NCBI GenBank assembly: GCA_950022295.1
Contig: OX465598.1
Span: forward strand, 3,534,001-3,598,000
DNA from: Bromus sterilis
Lineage: Eukaryota; Streptophyta; Magnoliopsida; Poales; Poaceae
Direction of reading: 5' to 3'
DNA length: 64,000 bases
Shown here: positions 9,730 through 22,575 of the stretch, piece after piece
Layout: every line of letters starts with the position of its first letter
Position numbering within the stretch: the first letter of the stretch is position 1
The notes under the pieces: model-generated
Seen by the model: the letters and a program-made list of their open reading frames with translations, nothing else
What the model was told of the DNA's origin: nothing
Database searches by the model: none
Position numbers and translations under genes: made by a program

Positions 9730-12647
9730 GTATGAACATTGTAAGTGGCTCTTGCTTGATGCGAGACCAGTATTCTTTTAAATCCGAAACAACTGGTTGT
9801 TCGATTTATAAGAATAATGTCTTCTATGTTCATGCACCGGTGCGTGATGGTTTATTCTTAATGGATCTTGAATATCATGACTCCCACATCAATAACGTAG
9901 AGGCCAAAAGATTAAAGCCTAGTAACGAAGAACACATGACGATGTGGCATTGTCGACTTGGTCATATTGGTATAAAGCGCATGGAGAAACTCCATAAAGA
10001 TGGACTTCTGGAGTCATTGGATTTTGGATCCCTTGACACATGTGAACCATGCCTAATGGGCAAAATGACAAGGACTCCATTCAATGGAACAATGGAGCGT
10101 GCGGTGGACGTATTAGGGATCATACATACTGATGTATGCGGACCAATGAATGTCACCGCACGCAATGGTTTTCGTTACTTCGTGACCTTCACGGATGACT
10201 TAAGTAGATACGGATATATCTACTTAATGAAACACAAGTCTGAAACCTTTGAAAAGTTCAAGGAATTTCAGGTTGAGGTCGAGAATCAACTCGGGAAGAA
10301 AATCAAGCACCTTCGATCTGATCGAGGAGGCGAGTATTTAAGTCACGAGTTTGGCACTCATCTGAAGACTTGTGGTATTGTACCACAACTTACGCCAGCT
10401 GGAACACCTCAGCGAAATGGTGTGTCCGAGCGACGTAATCGAACACTATTGGATAGTGTACGGTCAATGATGTCTCATACCGACTTACCTACATCATTCT
10501 GGGGGTATGCATTAGAAACTGCCGCTTACGTTCTTAATAGGGTACCATCCAAATCCGTGAAGAAAACACCGTTTGAAGAATGGTTTGGCAAGAAACCAAT
10601 GTTGTCTTACCTGAAGATTTGGGGTTGTGAGGCTTATGTTAGGAAACTTCAGCCTGACAAACTCGAATCTAAGGCGGAGAAATGCATCTTTGTAGGATAT
10701 CCAAAGGAAACTGTTGGATACACCTTCTACAACCAATCTGAGGGAAAAACGTTTGTCGCTAAGACTGGACACTTTCTTGAGAAAGAGTTTCTCTCGAAAG
10801 AATTGAGTGGGAGGAAGGTAGACCTCGATGAAGTGACTGACCAATCACTCCAAATGGAAGAACCGGCAACAGAAATTATTCTGGAACCTTCTTCCACAGT
10901 GGGAGCTGAAGAGAATGGCCAGAACGACATTCATAACGATCATGACATTGATGATGATCATGATGAGAATGAAGAGGAACCTTTTATGCCCCGTAGGTCA
11001 TCAAGAGTCCGTCAACCTACCGAGTTTTACGGACAGCGTGTGAATGCAATCTCGGCTGATGAGTCGGATGAACCTACGAGTTACAAAGAAGCAATGGAGG
11101 GACCCGAGTCCGAGAAATGGCTAGAAGCCATGAAATCCGAAATAGACTCCATGTACACCAACAAAGTTTGGACTTTGGTGGATATTCCCGAGGACCGCAA
11201 GGCCGTCGAGAATAAATGGATTTTCAAGAAAAAGACTGACGCAGACGGAAACGTATCTTTCTACAAAGCTCGACTTGTCGCGAAGGGGTTCCGACAAATT
11301 CAAGGAGTTGACTACGAGGATACATTCTCTCCTGTAGCGATGATCAAGTCTATTCGGATCCTACTAGAAATAGCTTCCTATCATGATTACGAGATATGAC
11401 AGATGGATGTGAAAACTGCGTTCCTTAATGGCAACATTGAGGAAGAGTTGTATATGATGCAACCAGAAGGGTTTATCGATCCAAAGAATGCTGGTAAGGT
11501 GTGCAAGCTTCAACGGTCCATCTATGGGCTGAAGCAAGCATCTCGGAGCTGGAATCTTCGATTTGATGAGGTCATTAAAGCTTTTGGATTTGTCCAAAAC
11601 GTCGAAGAGTTCTGCGTCTATAAGAAACTGAGTGGGAGCTCTGTAGCATTCCTTGTGTTATATGTAGATAACATATTACTGATAGGGAACGATAAGAAAT
11701 TCTTAGAAGAAGTAAAGGAATATCTGAATGGACAATTTTCCATGAAGGACCTTGGTGAAGCTACGTACATATTAGGGATTAAGATCTATAGAGATAGACC
11801 TAATCGACAGTTGTCCTTGAGTCAGAGCACTTATATTGACAAGATATTGAAAAGGTTCAAAATGGATAACTCCAAGAGAGTTCTCTTGCCAGTTATAAAA
11901 GGTGTCAAGTTAAGTGTGACTCAATGTCCAACCACAGCAAAAGAGAAGGAGGAGACGTCCTCAAAGCCCTATTCCTCAGCCATAGGTTCTCTCATGTATG
12001 CTATGTTATGTACCAGACCGGATTTAGCGCTGGCCATTAGTATGACTAATCGCTACCAGAGTAATCCGGGAATGGCCCACTGGACAGCAGTAAAGAATAT
12101 CCTAAAGTACTTGAGAAGAACAAAGGATCTCTTTCTCGTTTATGGAGGAGTTGATGAGGAGCTCACTGTAAAGGGTTACGTTGATGCAAGCCTCGGCTCA
12201 GATCTAGATGACTCGAAATCTCAGACGAGATATGTTTTCATGTTGAACGGTGGCGCAATTAGCTGGAGGAGCGGCAAACAGTCAGTCGTTGCCCAATCTA
12301 CAATGGATTCGGAGTATATTGCCGCTTGCGAAGCGTCAAATGAGGCGCTGTGGCTGAAGAAGTTCGTGATCGAGCTTGACGTCTTTCCCAGCTGCACTGA
12401 CCCCGTTGGAGTCTTCTGCGACAACACGGGTGCCATTGCTAACGCGAAGGAGCCAAGAACTCACTCTACAGCCAAGCACATTCTCCGAAAGTTCCATGTG
12501 ACGCGAGACTACGTCAGGGATGGACACACTAGGATTCACAAGATACATACGGATCTGAACGCAACAGACCCGATGACTAAACTCTTCCACGGGGCAAGTT
12601 TGAAGAACATCGAGAGACTATTGGTGTTAGATACATACCTGATGTAA
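9725..12647 (+). pseudogene. Copia integrase, reverse transcriptase and RNase H
   Basis: Continues the polyprotein one frame over from gag. Integrase: zinc-binding HCRLGHIG...CEPC motif, then the catalytic core with HTDVCGP, a downstream GGEY acidic motif, and ERRNRT. Reverse transcriptase: YKARLVAKGF, QMDVKTAFLNG and the active-site region LYVDNILL. The expected YVDD is YVDN, changing a metal-binding aspartate. RNase H: GYVDASLGSDLDD, SEYIAACEA and CDNTGA. An in-frame TGA at 11,397-11,399 lies just before QMDVKTAF, where relatives have Trp, so it looks like TGG to TGA. A second long open stretch follows it in the same frame to 12,647. Confidence 0.88.
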
Positions 12648-12672
12648 ACTAGTGTAATTTGTACTCTAGTGC

Positions 12673-12682
12673 AAGTCGGAGA
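12673..12682 (+). promoter_or_regulatory. purine-rich tract before 3' LTR
   Basis: AAGTCGGAGA immediately precedes the 3' LTR, where plus-strand priming takes place. It is interrupted by pyrimidines, so weak. Confidence 0.4.
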
Positions 12683-12683
12683 C

Positions 12684-14388
12684 TGTTGGATATGTGCCCT
12701 AGAGACAAATTAATAAAGATATTTGTCACATATCTGTTTTGTTCATAATACGTTTTATACTGTGCTATAACTGTATTACTTGGAAATACTAATACAGGTG
12801 TAGTATAAACATGGTCCGTAGTTTAACTCGGGTAAACTATCTCATTGGGCAATTGATTGATCAAGCTTTCCTGATCATGGCGACACTTAAGTCCATTGGC
12901 AATGAGGTCATATCATTAGGGGAATGATGTGATGGATGTACACCCACCTAAAGTATTGCAATGTGATCAAGTCACATAGTTCAGCGTTGCTATGACTTTG
13001 TAACGTATGGCTTAGTCCTTAGACCGTAATGATCATACCTAAGCACCATCTATGAGGACACTTTAATTTGTATCCCACCGCCTGACTGAAATATGCTGGC
13101 TATAACGGTGCACTTTAGGTATTCCGAAATAGATGGTTGATGAGTATGTTAATAGATCAGAGCGGGATTTGTCAGTCCTTGTGACAGGACAGGTACTCTG
13201 GGTCCACTCGGTGATATTGCATCAATAGCTTGCAAGCAAGTGACTAGGTCACAAGAGAGGCAATGATCATGGACGAGTAAACTTGTTTGTTGTGAACGAG
13301 ATGTGAAAACGGTATGTAGGATACCGACGATCAAACCTCGGACAATCAAAGTACTGCAGCACAAAGGGATTGCGTCGTATCGTTAACGGTTTCCAAAAGC
13401 GATCGAAGTTCATTCGATGGAAGCGCAGGGGCTATCAAGGATTGTAACCAGGTCCAATTGATTAGTCATTGATCAATGAGAATGTCTCGATCATGTCTGC
13501 TGTTTCCCGGACCGTAGGGTGTCACACTTAAGGGGCAATCGATGCTAGGACAGATTCGGGATCATCGGTGAAATAGGAGAAAGCACCGGAATAGTTCCGG
13601 AAGAGAACGGAAGTTGTTCCGGATATTTTGAAAGGTTCAAAATAATGTTTAATTATATTTAATAATTTTTTAGTATTTAATTATCTGAATTAAATATTAA
13701 AATGTATTTAAATTAATTAATTAAATTGGAAAAAGGCAAATGGGCCCCTTAGGGCCCATTAGGGGAAGGAGGGAGCCTCCCCCTTGGCCCATGGCGCCAA
13801 GGGAGGGGCCCACCCTCCATATGGCGCACCCCCCTCCCCTCCCCTTTGGTTTAGTACCACATGGGAAGTTGGAGGAGGGTGGCAACCCCCCTTGGCCTAT
13901 ATAAGGAGGGGTAGACCCCCCTTTTCCTATCATCTCATTGAGTTCTCTCTCTCTCTTTCTCCTACCTCGAGCGGACCCCCCTTGTTTGGGGTTTGCACTT
14001 GGTTGGGAGTTCTCCACCATAAGCAGGTCGTCGCTCTGCCGGAGTCGGGATTCGAATCCGTCTACTTTCCGCTGCTCGCCTGGTTCGGAGCCCGGAGGGA
14101 ACATCGGTTGCACTGTACGTGTGTAATCTCCTCGAGGCACTACACCTGTGGTGCTACTTCATCGACGGAGGTTCACCAGGAGTCTCCATCGCCGGTGGTC
14201 TTCTACACGACAGGGAGGTCGTAGTTCAGAGTCTACGCCAACCACGTTCGCAAGAACGTTTCCCTTTTTTCGGTCTTCAAAGGTATGAACTCCGATTCCC
14301 TCTGTTACATTACATCGCCATAGCATAGATCTTGGGTTCGGGTACCGTAGGTATGAAAAATTTGTGTTTTCTGCCCCGTATCACAACA
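12684..14388 (+). repeat. 3' LTR
   Basis: 1,705 bp copy of the 5' LTR with the same ends. TATA box at 13,897-13,906. Differences from the 5' copy are scattered, with no large indel. Confidence 0.93.
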
Positions 14389-14393
14389 CAACC

Positions 14394-14902
14394 TTGATCC
14401 TCCCGACCATCTTTCTACTAATGTCGATGCGGTGAACTGGCCATCTCCAACTTCATACGAAATAGTGTGCTTGGGTGGCATGCCGCCTAAACAAACCACA
14501 AATTCATCAAATTCATGCCGGCTACACGTTCTGTATAGCCCAGGACAGCCTAGCCCATAGTGGTTCCAAGATACATTTCATTTTTTCGCGTCAAGAGGCA
14601 AACCTAGAGATAGTTTTGCTTCTGCCACAAGAGATGGTAAATGTACATACAAACAGAGAGATTTGCAATTTCATTCCAGCTATTTTTTTAAGTGGAAAGA
14701 CCATTAGGGTCCTGCTTTATAGAAAGCATACTGGGAGTAGCCAGTTCGATATAACAACATCCATCCAAGCCAATAATTGAACACACCAACTATAACCTGA
14801 AGAACACACATAGACGCGGCACCAGCCAACATTAACCTTAAAAGGGCATGGCACGATTAATTGTTTGATGGTCCACAGATGGGGAAATGGTATATGCTTA
14901 CT
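14394..14902. other. intergenic / 3' flank of F-box fragment
   Basis: No gene recognised; it lies downstream of the minus-strand F-box/LRR exon and may hold its 3' UTR. Confidence 0.35.
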
Positions 14903-15328
14903 TCACTCTGAAGGGCCATATAAGACGGTGATCTCCTTGCCGAAGCGCTCCGATGCAAGTCGTGCCCACTCGCGAACCTTCGGTAGAAATCTTCCTTCAA
15001 CTTCCCTATTCACCCATTCTGGATCAGGGTATAACCAGGCCTCGATCCAGGGCTGTAATGTCATGTTTTCAAGAACACAAGCATTTTCCATGATACAGCA
15101 CACAAGCGCAGTCTGAGCCGTGTAACAATGGAACCCGGTGATGTAGACGGTCCTGAGATAATCATGGCGACCCATGTGGGGACCTTCCTCCTGCACGAAA
15201 TGATCAGGCGTTGGAGAATAGTCCATCTGTATTTGGGCGTTAGCACTTAGTATTGGTAGCCAAATAAAATTGCCATGCAAGATCTTCGTATTTTTCTCCA
15301 ATGGATTGATGTCGAACAAAACTGGAGC
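14903..15328 (-). pseudogene. terminal exon of an F-box/LRR (FBD / MIF1-like) protein
   Basis: About 140 codons. GPHMGRHDYLRTVYITGF, then an ENACVLENMTLQP block, then the tail REWARLASERFGKEITV match the end of grass F-box/LRR proteins of the At1g61320/MIF1-like type, in which this block (HDHLK.V.ISGF, then N..VLE.M) closes the last leucine-rich repeats. There is no ATG in a sensible place: the frame is open to a stop just upstream, and a CTCCAG acceptor fits at about 15,327, so this is a last exon. The F-box and upstream repeats were not found intact nearby; only a weak LRR-like stretch (NIRHIRIDINIHCL) occurs on the same strand around 16,080-16,130. Most likely a decayed gene; a live gene with distant exons is possible. 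Confidence 0.5.
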
Positions 15329-17261
15329 ATGTTATTTATTTCCTATTTTTAGACCATATGAATGTTCATGACTCAGAATGTGTGTCCTAAGATAGGCATA
15401 TATAAAGCTGAATGGAAGTATTGGGCATGTTCTCTAAATTCTCCTCTAATGCATTATGACGTATGGGGCTAGATCTAGCCTACAGCAGCACTTCTTGGTA
15501 TCCTTCCGGTATACATTTATCCCATCATATTTGTATTTCTATGGTCGGTAAAATCAAGTGCATCGGTCTGCAATTTAATTTGCATTAATGTCGGTCTGTC
15601 ATGATTAACTAAAGTATGCTTTGAGGGCAATGGTTAATAGTCCAAACCAGAGATAAAATAAAAATATATGTGATTATGACCTATTTTGAACCAATGTTTT
15701 ATACTGCAATCCCAGTTCAAGAAACTGTCATCCACGGGATCTATTTTTTCTTCATGTCATCAATAATAATTTTGCAGTCAATGATCTTAATTAACTATGG
15801 CTTCTTTATAGAGGTTATGTTTGCTAGCATGTCATCAAAAATTAACATTGCCGATAAGTTATTATCCCTTTGTTTGAATTTTGTTGGTTGTCTTGCAAGC
15901 TAAAAATCCATAATTCTGGCATTACTCTAATGTTGCCTGAAGCCTGGTTGTGGGCAATGGTACCCCTGATGTTATACATGCTGGTAAAAGGTCATCCAGA
16001 ATACAGTATTTGAGTCTTTCATCATCAACATCAAGTAACTAAAGATATCAGCATGGATGCCTACCAGGCAATGTATATTTATATCAATCCTAATATGTCG
16101 TATATTCAACATTTGGATCTACACAGGGAAGACGTACAAGACCTCCCCAGTTAAGGCTAGATTGTTCATCAATGCAATTACAATATTTTTGATCCAACAA
16201 TTTATTTGACAAGTTTGGGATGGGATTAATTATCGTACTTTGGGTAGTTATTTGTTGTATTTATTTGGACAACTAGGTCTTCAAAACAATGAAAAATTAT
16301 CTTCTCAGGCTGAAAGCATGTACATATATTCCACTTCAGCAGTCATTACTATGCCATTGATTGATGTGGAAAAAACATACACATATATTGTTATTCTCTC
16401 GTCAATTAATTTCCAAATGTTTCCGGAGGTCTCATATACTCCTTTTTATTCCAAGTAAACTTAAATCATCCATGTAAGTGCCCCTGCCATATTCACTTTT
16501 TGATAAATAAAATGTTCAACTGCAAATATGAAGTCTATTGATAAAACTTGCATTATAATATGGCCAAATGGTATTTATATTTACAAATTCCTACCATTCT
16601 ATAGCCAAATAGACGGGCCCGCACCAGCAATGATCTAGTTATAAATAAAACTCATTACTGCTCCGTATTTCGAGATACAAGCTAAGTGCATCTCCAATGG
16701 TATCCCGCAAACGAACGCACACGTCCCAATTTCTTCTCTTCGAAATGTAACATCTTCAATGTAGTAGATGTTCAACACCACACTGACACTTCGGAATACT
16801 GCCTTACTAGGCGAGATGCGATCTGTTGTCACCCAAAGATTATTAAGGCCAGGCCACCTTCAGAATACCACATTCAAGAAGGCAAGGGCAGCATGATAGG
16901 CGTCAAAATGACAGACGTAGATCCAGGACGCCCAGACTCCCCTACTTCATCGTTTGATGATTTGTGACTAGACACCTTCATAACCACATTATTCATTTGT
17001 GTAACTACAGCACTGTCAAAGAAACCAAAACAGCAAGTATACAAAAGGGCGCTTCTGACAGAAACACGCTAATTTGAACTAGCTAGGGCATCAATAAAAG
17101 AAACTAGGTACAGTACATTACAGAGCACAGACAAAAACCCCGTATCAGTATCACGATGACTAGCGTCTTTAGCGCGGTGAAAAATGGACGTCCCTCAAAA
17201 CCATCACATTTCCAGTCCAACACTTCTTTCTAGTGAGAGCTAAAATGGGCGATTGAGAAGA
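15329..17261. other. intergenic with possible decayed F-box/LRR sequence
   Basis: Around 16,000-16,180 (minus) a frame reads NIRHIRIDINIHCL..., faintly like the LRR body of the F-box gene downstream, but with stops. Otherwise nothing recognised. The last ~200 bases before 17,262 are the expected 3' UTR of the GRP94 gene. Confidence 0.3.
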
Positions 17262-20200
17262 CTACAGCTCGTCCTTGTCGTACTGCTCGTGCTCCGGCTC
17301 CTCGGCCTTGGTGGTCTCCTTCTCATCCACCTCCGGCTCCTCCACCTCCTCTTCCTCCTCCACGGCAGCGTCAGGGCTCAGGTCCAGGCTCTTCTGCACC
17401 GACCGGTAGATGCTCGACGCAAAGTCCTTGGGGTCAGGCAGGTTGAAGCCGCTCTCCATCAGCGCCGTCTGGTACACCAGCCTTGCCGTCTGCTTCAGGG
17501 TCTCGCTCTGCGCGCGCACACATACACATAAGTCAGCAATTTTAGCATCATTGCAATATCAGGGGTACATAGGGGGGCTGTACTTACATCGCTGTCCTGG
17601 GCGACCTTGTCGCGGAGCTCCTTGATGATGGGGTGCCTGGGGTTGATCTCCAGGACCCTCTTGCCTCGCATGTACGCCTGCTTGCTCGCGTCCGACAGGG
17701 TCTGCGCCTGCATGATCTTCTCCATGTTGGAGCTCCACCCGTACTTGGAGGTCACAACCACACAAGGGGTGTTGTGCAGCCGGTTGCTGATCTTCACCGA
17801 GTCGATACCCTCGGTGTCAAGGGCCTTCTTCCACCAGTCGGTCAGCTCCTTGAACGACTCCTTGAGGTCCTTGAGCTTTGAGTCCTTGCCGAGCTTCAAG
17901 CCCTCCTTGGACACGTTCTGGAACTTCTTGTCCTCGTAGTCCATGAGGTATTGCATCAGGTACTCATCGACGGGGTCGGTGAAGTAGATAACCTGCCAGA
18001 GAACAAGGGGTGTCGTATTACTTCACAAGCTAGATAGCAAATTAAACCCGTTGCAGAGGCAAACCCAGCACAAAGTATCCAGCAGGGGCCAGGGGTCTGG
18101 AAGTTTATCAATGACTTAAACAGGTGGTACCTACTCTCTGACAGCAATGGAATTAACATACTGTAACTACACATGAAAATTTAATCTGTGCGTTCAAATC
18201 AGGATTTAAATATTAAATTCTCCTAAGATGTTGCATTGCAGCATGCTACGTGTTGTGATCTTCAGTAAAATTGGGTTAAAATGGTTTCTGAATAATTCCA
18301 GTCATCAAGCAAATCTAATTGCTTCCAAAAGTGCATATATATGCGCAAGCGGAAGAAATACCAAGTGCCATGGTAACACAGTTGCATAGTTATATTGTGC
18401 CCAGCTCACAAGTAGAGCAATGGGTACTCCAGAGTACTGAACATGACTGAGATAAAAATGGGGGACTGCCATAGCATACCTCATAGTTTTTCTTGGTTAG
18501 CTGCTCAAGGAATGGAGATTTCTCTAGCTGTTCCTTGCTGCTTCCTGTCAGGTAAAAGATGTCCTTTTGCCCTGACTTCATCCTTGAAATGTACTCATCA
18601 AGGGAGACGAGTTTGCCATCTGACTTGGAACTGAAACAAACAAAAGATCAATTCCTTGCCCCAGTATATGGAAGAGAACTACAGCATGAATACTGGAATT
18701 CAGAATACAGGACAAACCTCTCAAATCTCAGAAGCTTCGCAAGCCGGTTCCTGTTTGTTGCGTCTTCAATGATTCCCAGCTTGACTGATTTGCCAAACTC
18801 ATTCCAGAACTTGGCATACTGGCCCTTCTTCTCCTCCAATGCACTCTTTTCTTCATCTGCTTAAAGGAAATGATCTATAAGGACTATTGTCATAAATATA
18901 TAGTACTATGTGACTTGACTTCCCCAGAAGTCCTAGTTACCTGTCTTTTCTTTGTTGCTGAACTCCTCAGGATCCTCCTCAGCAAGTTTCCTGATCATGT
19001 CAAGAGCCTTGCGGATCAGTTTCTTCTTGATGGTCTTCAGACTGCTATGTTGTTGAAGCATTTCTCGCGATACATTGAGGGGCAATGTGTCTGAGTCAAC
19101 AATACCCTAGAGAGAACAATAGCATGTTATAAGTTATAATCAGTACGGAGTACCAGTCAAGCATCGCAAAGAAAAGAAAAATGTACAAGTCAAGAGATGA
19201 ATATGACATTCAGAAATAGCAATGCAGTACCTTCAAAAAGCTGAGGTACTTTGGAAGAAGATCATCAAATTCATCGGAGATGAAAACTCTTCTAACATAC
19301 AACTTGAGGTTTGACTTGTTAGCGTTGTAGTAGCTCTCGTACAGATCATGTGGAGCCTTCGGTGGAACAAAGAGCAAAGCTTTGAACTCAACATCTCCCT
19401 CAGCACTGAAGTGGCTCGAAGACATAGGCTTGTCGTCACCGAAGTCCTACAGAAAAAGTAAAGTTGGAAGACATTCCTTATTTTCCTAGTCACGAAGCTT
19501 GGCATTTTCTCCTATAAATTATAATCATAACCGCAGTATGTACCTTAGCTAGTGAGTGGTAAAACTTCGCGTACTCCTCTTCAGTAACCTCCTTGGGGTT
19601 ACGAAGCCACACGGCCTTCATATCATTCAGAAGCTCCCATTCAGTAGTAGTTTCCTTTACAGTCTTTGTCTTAGGCTTCTTCTCTTCATCATCTTCTGTT
19701 TCTTCCTCTGTCGTCTCTGGGGCTACAAAATAATGGATAATGCATTAGTGAATGCATTTACACAACACAATATGATCCAGAAAAAATGGATAACATTGAG
19801 AGCAAAACTTACTTGATTCCTCTTCTTCACTTGATTCCTCCTCATCAGCTGGCACTTCAACATCAACCTCCTTGGTTGCCCACAAGTAAATGGGGAAGTT
19901 GATGAATTCAGAGTACTTCTTCACCAAGTCCTGAAAAACAAGCAATCATATTAAACAAACTATTACATAAAAAAATGCCCCAAAGTAGCAGATGTATATT
20001 GTCATGTACTGCTTCAAAGACAACTATTGGACAGGAAGACCTATGGGTGATAGATTTGAGGTATAATTCAGATTCGATGGGTCTTAAGTAGAAATACAGC
20101 AATGCTTTAATGAAAGTATAAACTGCACTAACAGCAAAAAATACACGGAAATATGGTGATACCTTCAGCTTGTCTTCTTCCAAGTACTCCTTAGCCTCAT

Positions 20201-22240
20201 CACGGAGATGCAGTCTGATCTCAGTTCCACGGCCCAGGGGTTCATTCCATGTATCCTCCGAAATAGCGAATGCTCCATCAGCTTTGGACTCCCACACATA
20301 TCTATCAGAGAGGAATACAACGTCACAAAACCAACGAGAAAATTGCATAGAGGAAGGCAAAGTACCAAGAGCACAAGGCACCGGTACTGTAAGGGCATTT
20401 GGTCAGTCTCTTACTGTTTGTCATCGTTGTGCTTGCTGACCACTTCAACATAGTCAGCAACCAAGTATACTGAGTAGAAACCAACACCAAACTGCCCAAT
20501 CAGATTGAGGTCACCTCCAGTCTGCATCTTCTCCACGAAAGCTGCAAAATGTACAAGCAACTAATGTTATTTACGAGCAACTTTCAAGGGTTACATATAT
20601 GTTGGATGGTATTTGGTGCAATATTGGACACCAAGAAATAAACAATGCTGAATTCGCACTGGATATTTCAGCAATTGGTAGCAAACAACGGTACCTGAAG
20701 TTCCAGACTTGGCAATGGTTCCAAGGTTCTTAATCAGATCTTCCTTGGTCATACCAACACCCCTATCCCGAATAGAGAGAATCTTGTTCTCCTTATCCAA
20801 CTTAATCTGTATGTGGACACAGCAAATGCATTACTTACCAACCAATTCAAAAAGCAATGACATGGCAATCAGAAAAGGCTATTAGCTCTGCAGTTCATCA
20901 TACCTGAATTTCAAGCTTAGATGTGTCACCTTCACCCAAAACCTCCTTATCAGTGAGGGCAAGGAACCTAATCTTATCCAAAGCCTGCAGACAAAAAGGT
21001 AGCACACTTTAGTATCTAGCATCAACACCGCAATCCAAATACAGGGGGGGCAGAATCAAATGCAATACATACATCAGATGCATTGGAAATGAGCTCCCTC
21101 AGGAAGATGTCCTTGTTGCTGTAGAGTGAGTTGATGATGATGTCCATGAGTCTGGACACCTCGGCCTGGAACTCAAACTTCTCAGCCGAGTTCCTGAGGG
21201 TCTTCCTCGAGATCGACTCGGATTCCCTTCACACATCAAAATCAGATTATCAACACAAATGTCAACAGCATGATAAGTGAGTGGAAAACATCAGCATTGA
21301 TCAGATACTAGCACACACCTCTGGACAACCTCGGAGTCGGTGGACAAGCCATGGGGAACGGCCCCAAGCTTCTCCTCTACCTTAGGAAAGTCGCCCACCT
21401 CATCTCTGCTCTCCTCAGCATTGACTTGGAGCTTCTTAGCTGCAGGTACATCAAGGTTCAGACCATGAAGAACAATGCAAATTTGCAGTAGATTTACAGC
21501 ACACAAGTACAAGCGATCCTGATCGCCATTGGATTGATTAACTGAGAACACTATGATAGAGTGCCCATCCATCACTAGATTTCCGCTAAGCAAACACTAA
21601 ATTGGTGCATAAATCTGTCCAGTTACTCGACTAAACCCCATTAAAACCCCAAGTCTTAATTAGCAACCTCATAATTTGCCTAAGAATTTAGTATCAACAC
21701 TTGACGGATCTAACAAGGAAGTAAGCTTGTGATGTGGGAGCAACTCGGCACAGACCCTGTGCCGCCACATCAGATCGGAGTGGCCGCCGCGAGCCCGCGT
21801 CCGACAGAGTTACCAGTTCAGATGCGAGATCTAGCGGGAAATTCTGACCAGAATCGACATCAGAGATCGCGCCCAATGGGGCACACGTCCTACGCCAACG
21901 GATCAGGCGGGCTGGGAGCGATTTCGCGTGGATTACCCACCACGAATCCATCCGCATCGCGCTCGCTTGACTCGAACTCGCACGGCTAAGTGAATTGCAG
22001 GACTGATAAGCTTCCGTCCAGGTATAGTCTACTCGAGGGATCTTCATACCCAACAGATCACGGGCTACACCTAAATTCGCCGGCCACCCGCGCAGATCGC
22101 CGGGAAAATCAGGAGGGGAGAGAGCTCTAGCGGGGAAGGCGGGGGAGGGAAGGGGGGAGGGAGGGGGGCTTGCCTGGATCGGGGAGGGTGGTGAGGAGGA
22201 GGACGAGGAGGAGCGCGCAGGAGAGCGCCCACTTGCGCAT
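17262..22240 (-). CDS. GRP94: endoplasmin (GRP94 / HSP90.7), ER-resident HSP90 chaperone
   Basis: ATP-dependent chaperone of the ER lumen; the plant homologue folds CLAVATA-type and other secretory clients. Fifteen exons read: 22240-22174, 21439-21319, 21226-21073, 20984-20904, 20806-20695, 20541-20415, 20301-20163, 19930-19813, 19722-19544, 19446-19231, 19106-18941, 18856-18718, 18630-18480, 17992-17588, 17507-17262. They sum to 2,421 nt, an exact 806-aa frame, close to plant relatives. The start MRKWALSCALLLVLLL is a signal peptide; the N-terminal ATPase has NASDALDKIRFL, RDRGVGM, GTIAKSGT and GQFGVGFYS; a Glu-rich linker follows; the middle domain has NPKEVTEEEY and SDEFDDLLP; the tail ends KDEL (ER retrieval). 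All introns are GT-AG except the first, which is GC-AG (donor CCAG|GCAAGC). No lesion is seen. Two ER-stress elements upstream fit induction by the unfolded protein response. Confidence 0.96.
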
Positions 22241-22335
22241 CGTCGCCGGCGGCGGTCTCGGCTCCGCTTCACTTGCGAACGGAACTGGGGAGTGTTGGTC
22301 GTCTGGGTCGGAGGCGGAGAGATGGCTGGCGACCC

Positions 22336-22342
22336 ATTTAAA
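22336..22342 (-). promoter_or_regulatory. putative TATA element of GRP94
   Basis: TTTAAAT on the minus strand, about 95 nt upstream of the ATG, in an otherwise GC-rich promoter. Confidence 0.4.
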
Positions 22343-22440
22343 CGGGGCGAGCGAGGAGGAGGAGACCCCGCACGCCCCGGTCCGCGCGGGCGGGATGGCG
22401 CCACGCGGACGAGCGGACGGCCGCGATGTGGCTCCGTCCA

Positions 22441-22459
22441 CGTGGCGGGCCGTTATTGG
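22441..22459 (-). promoter_or_regulatory. ER-stress response element (ERSE), proximal
   Basis: Minus strand reads CCAAT, nine bases, CCACG: the exact ERSE consensus CCAAT-N9-CCACG, about 200 nt upstream of the GRP94 ATG and in the gene's orientation. ERSEs are bound by NF-Y plus bZIP factors of the bZIP28/bZIP60 type. Confidence 0.85.
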
Positions 22460-22575
22460 GCTATGCGGGAGAACTCGACGTGGAGTACGGGGCATGGCGC
22501 GGTCTCGGCCGTCCGTCGGGGCGAGCTGGAGGCTCGGACGGCCGGGATCTCGTGGGGAAGCTGAAGCCTTGGACA

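Larger units (their letters stand above)
6122..14388 (+). mobile_element. Copia LTR retrotransposon, complete structure, inactivated coding region
   Basis: Two LTRs of about 1.7 kb start TGTTGGATATGTGCC and end ...CAACA. The element is flanked by the 5-bp duplication CAACC (6,117-6,121 and 14,389-14,393). Order is LTR, primer-binding site, ~0.95 kb leader, gag, protease, integrase, reverse transcriptase, RNase H, LTR: the Copia order. By eye the LTRs differ at about 45-50 positions including small indels, just under 3%, suggesting insertion roughly a million years ago at the commonly used grass LTR rate. Coding lesions: loss of the gag zinc knuckle, a frameshift near 9,725, an in-frame TGA at 11,397 and a changed polymerase active-site residue. 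It could still move only with proteins supplied in trans. Confidence 0.95.
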
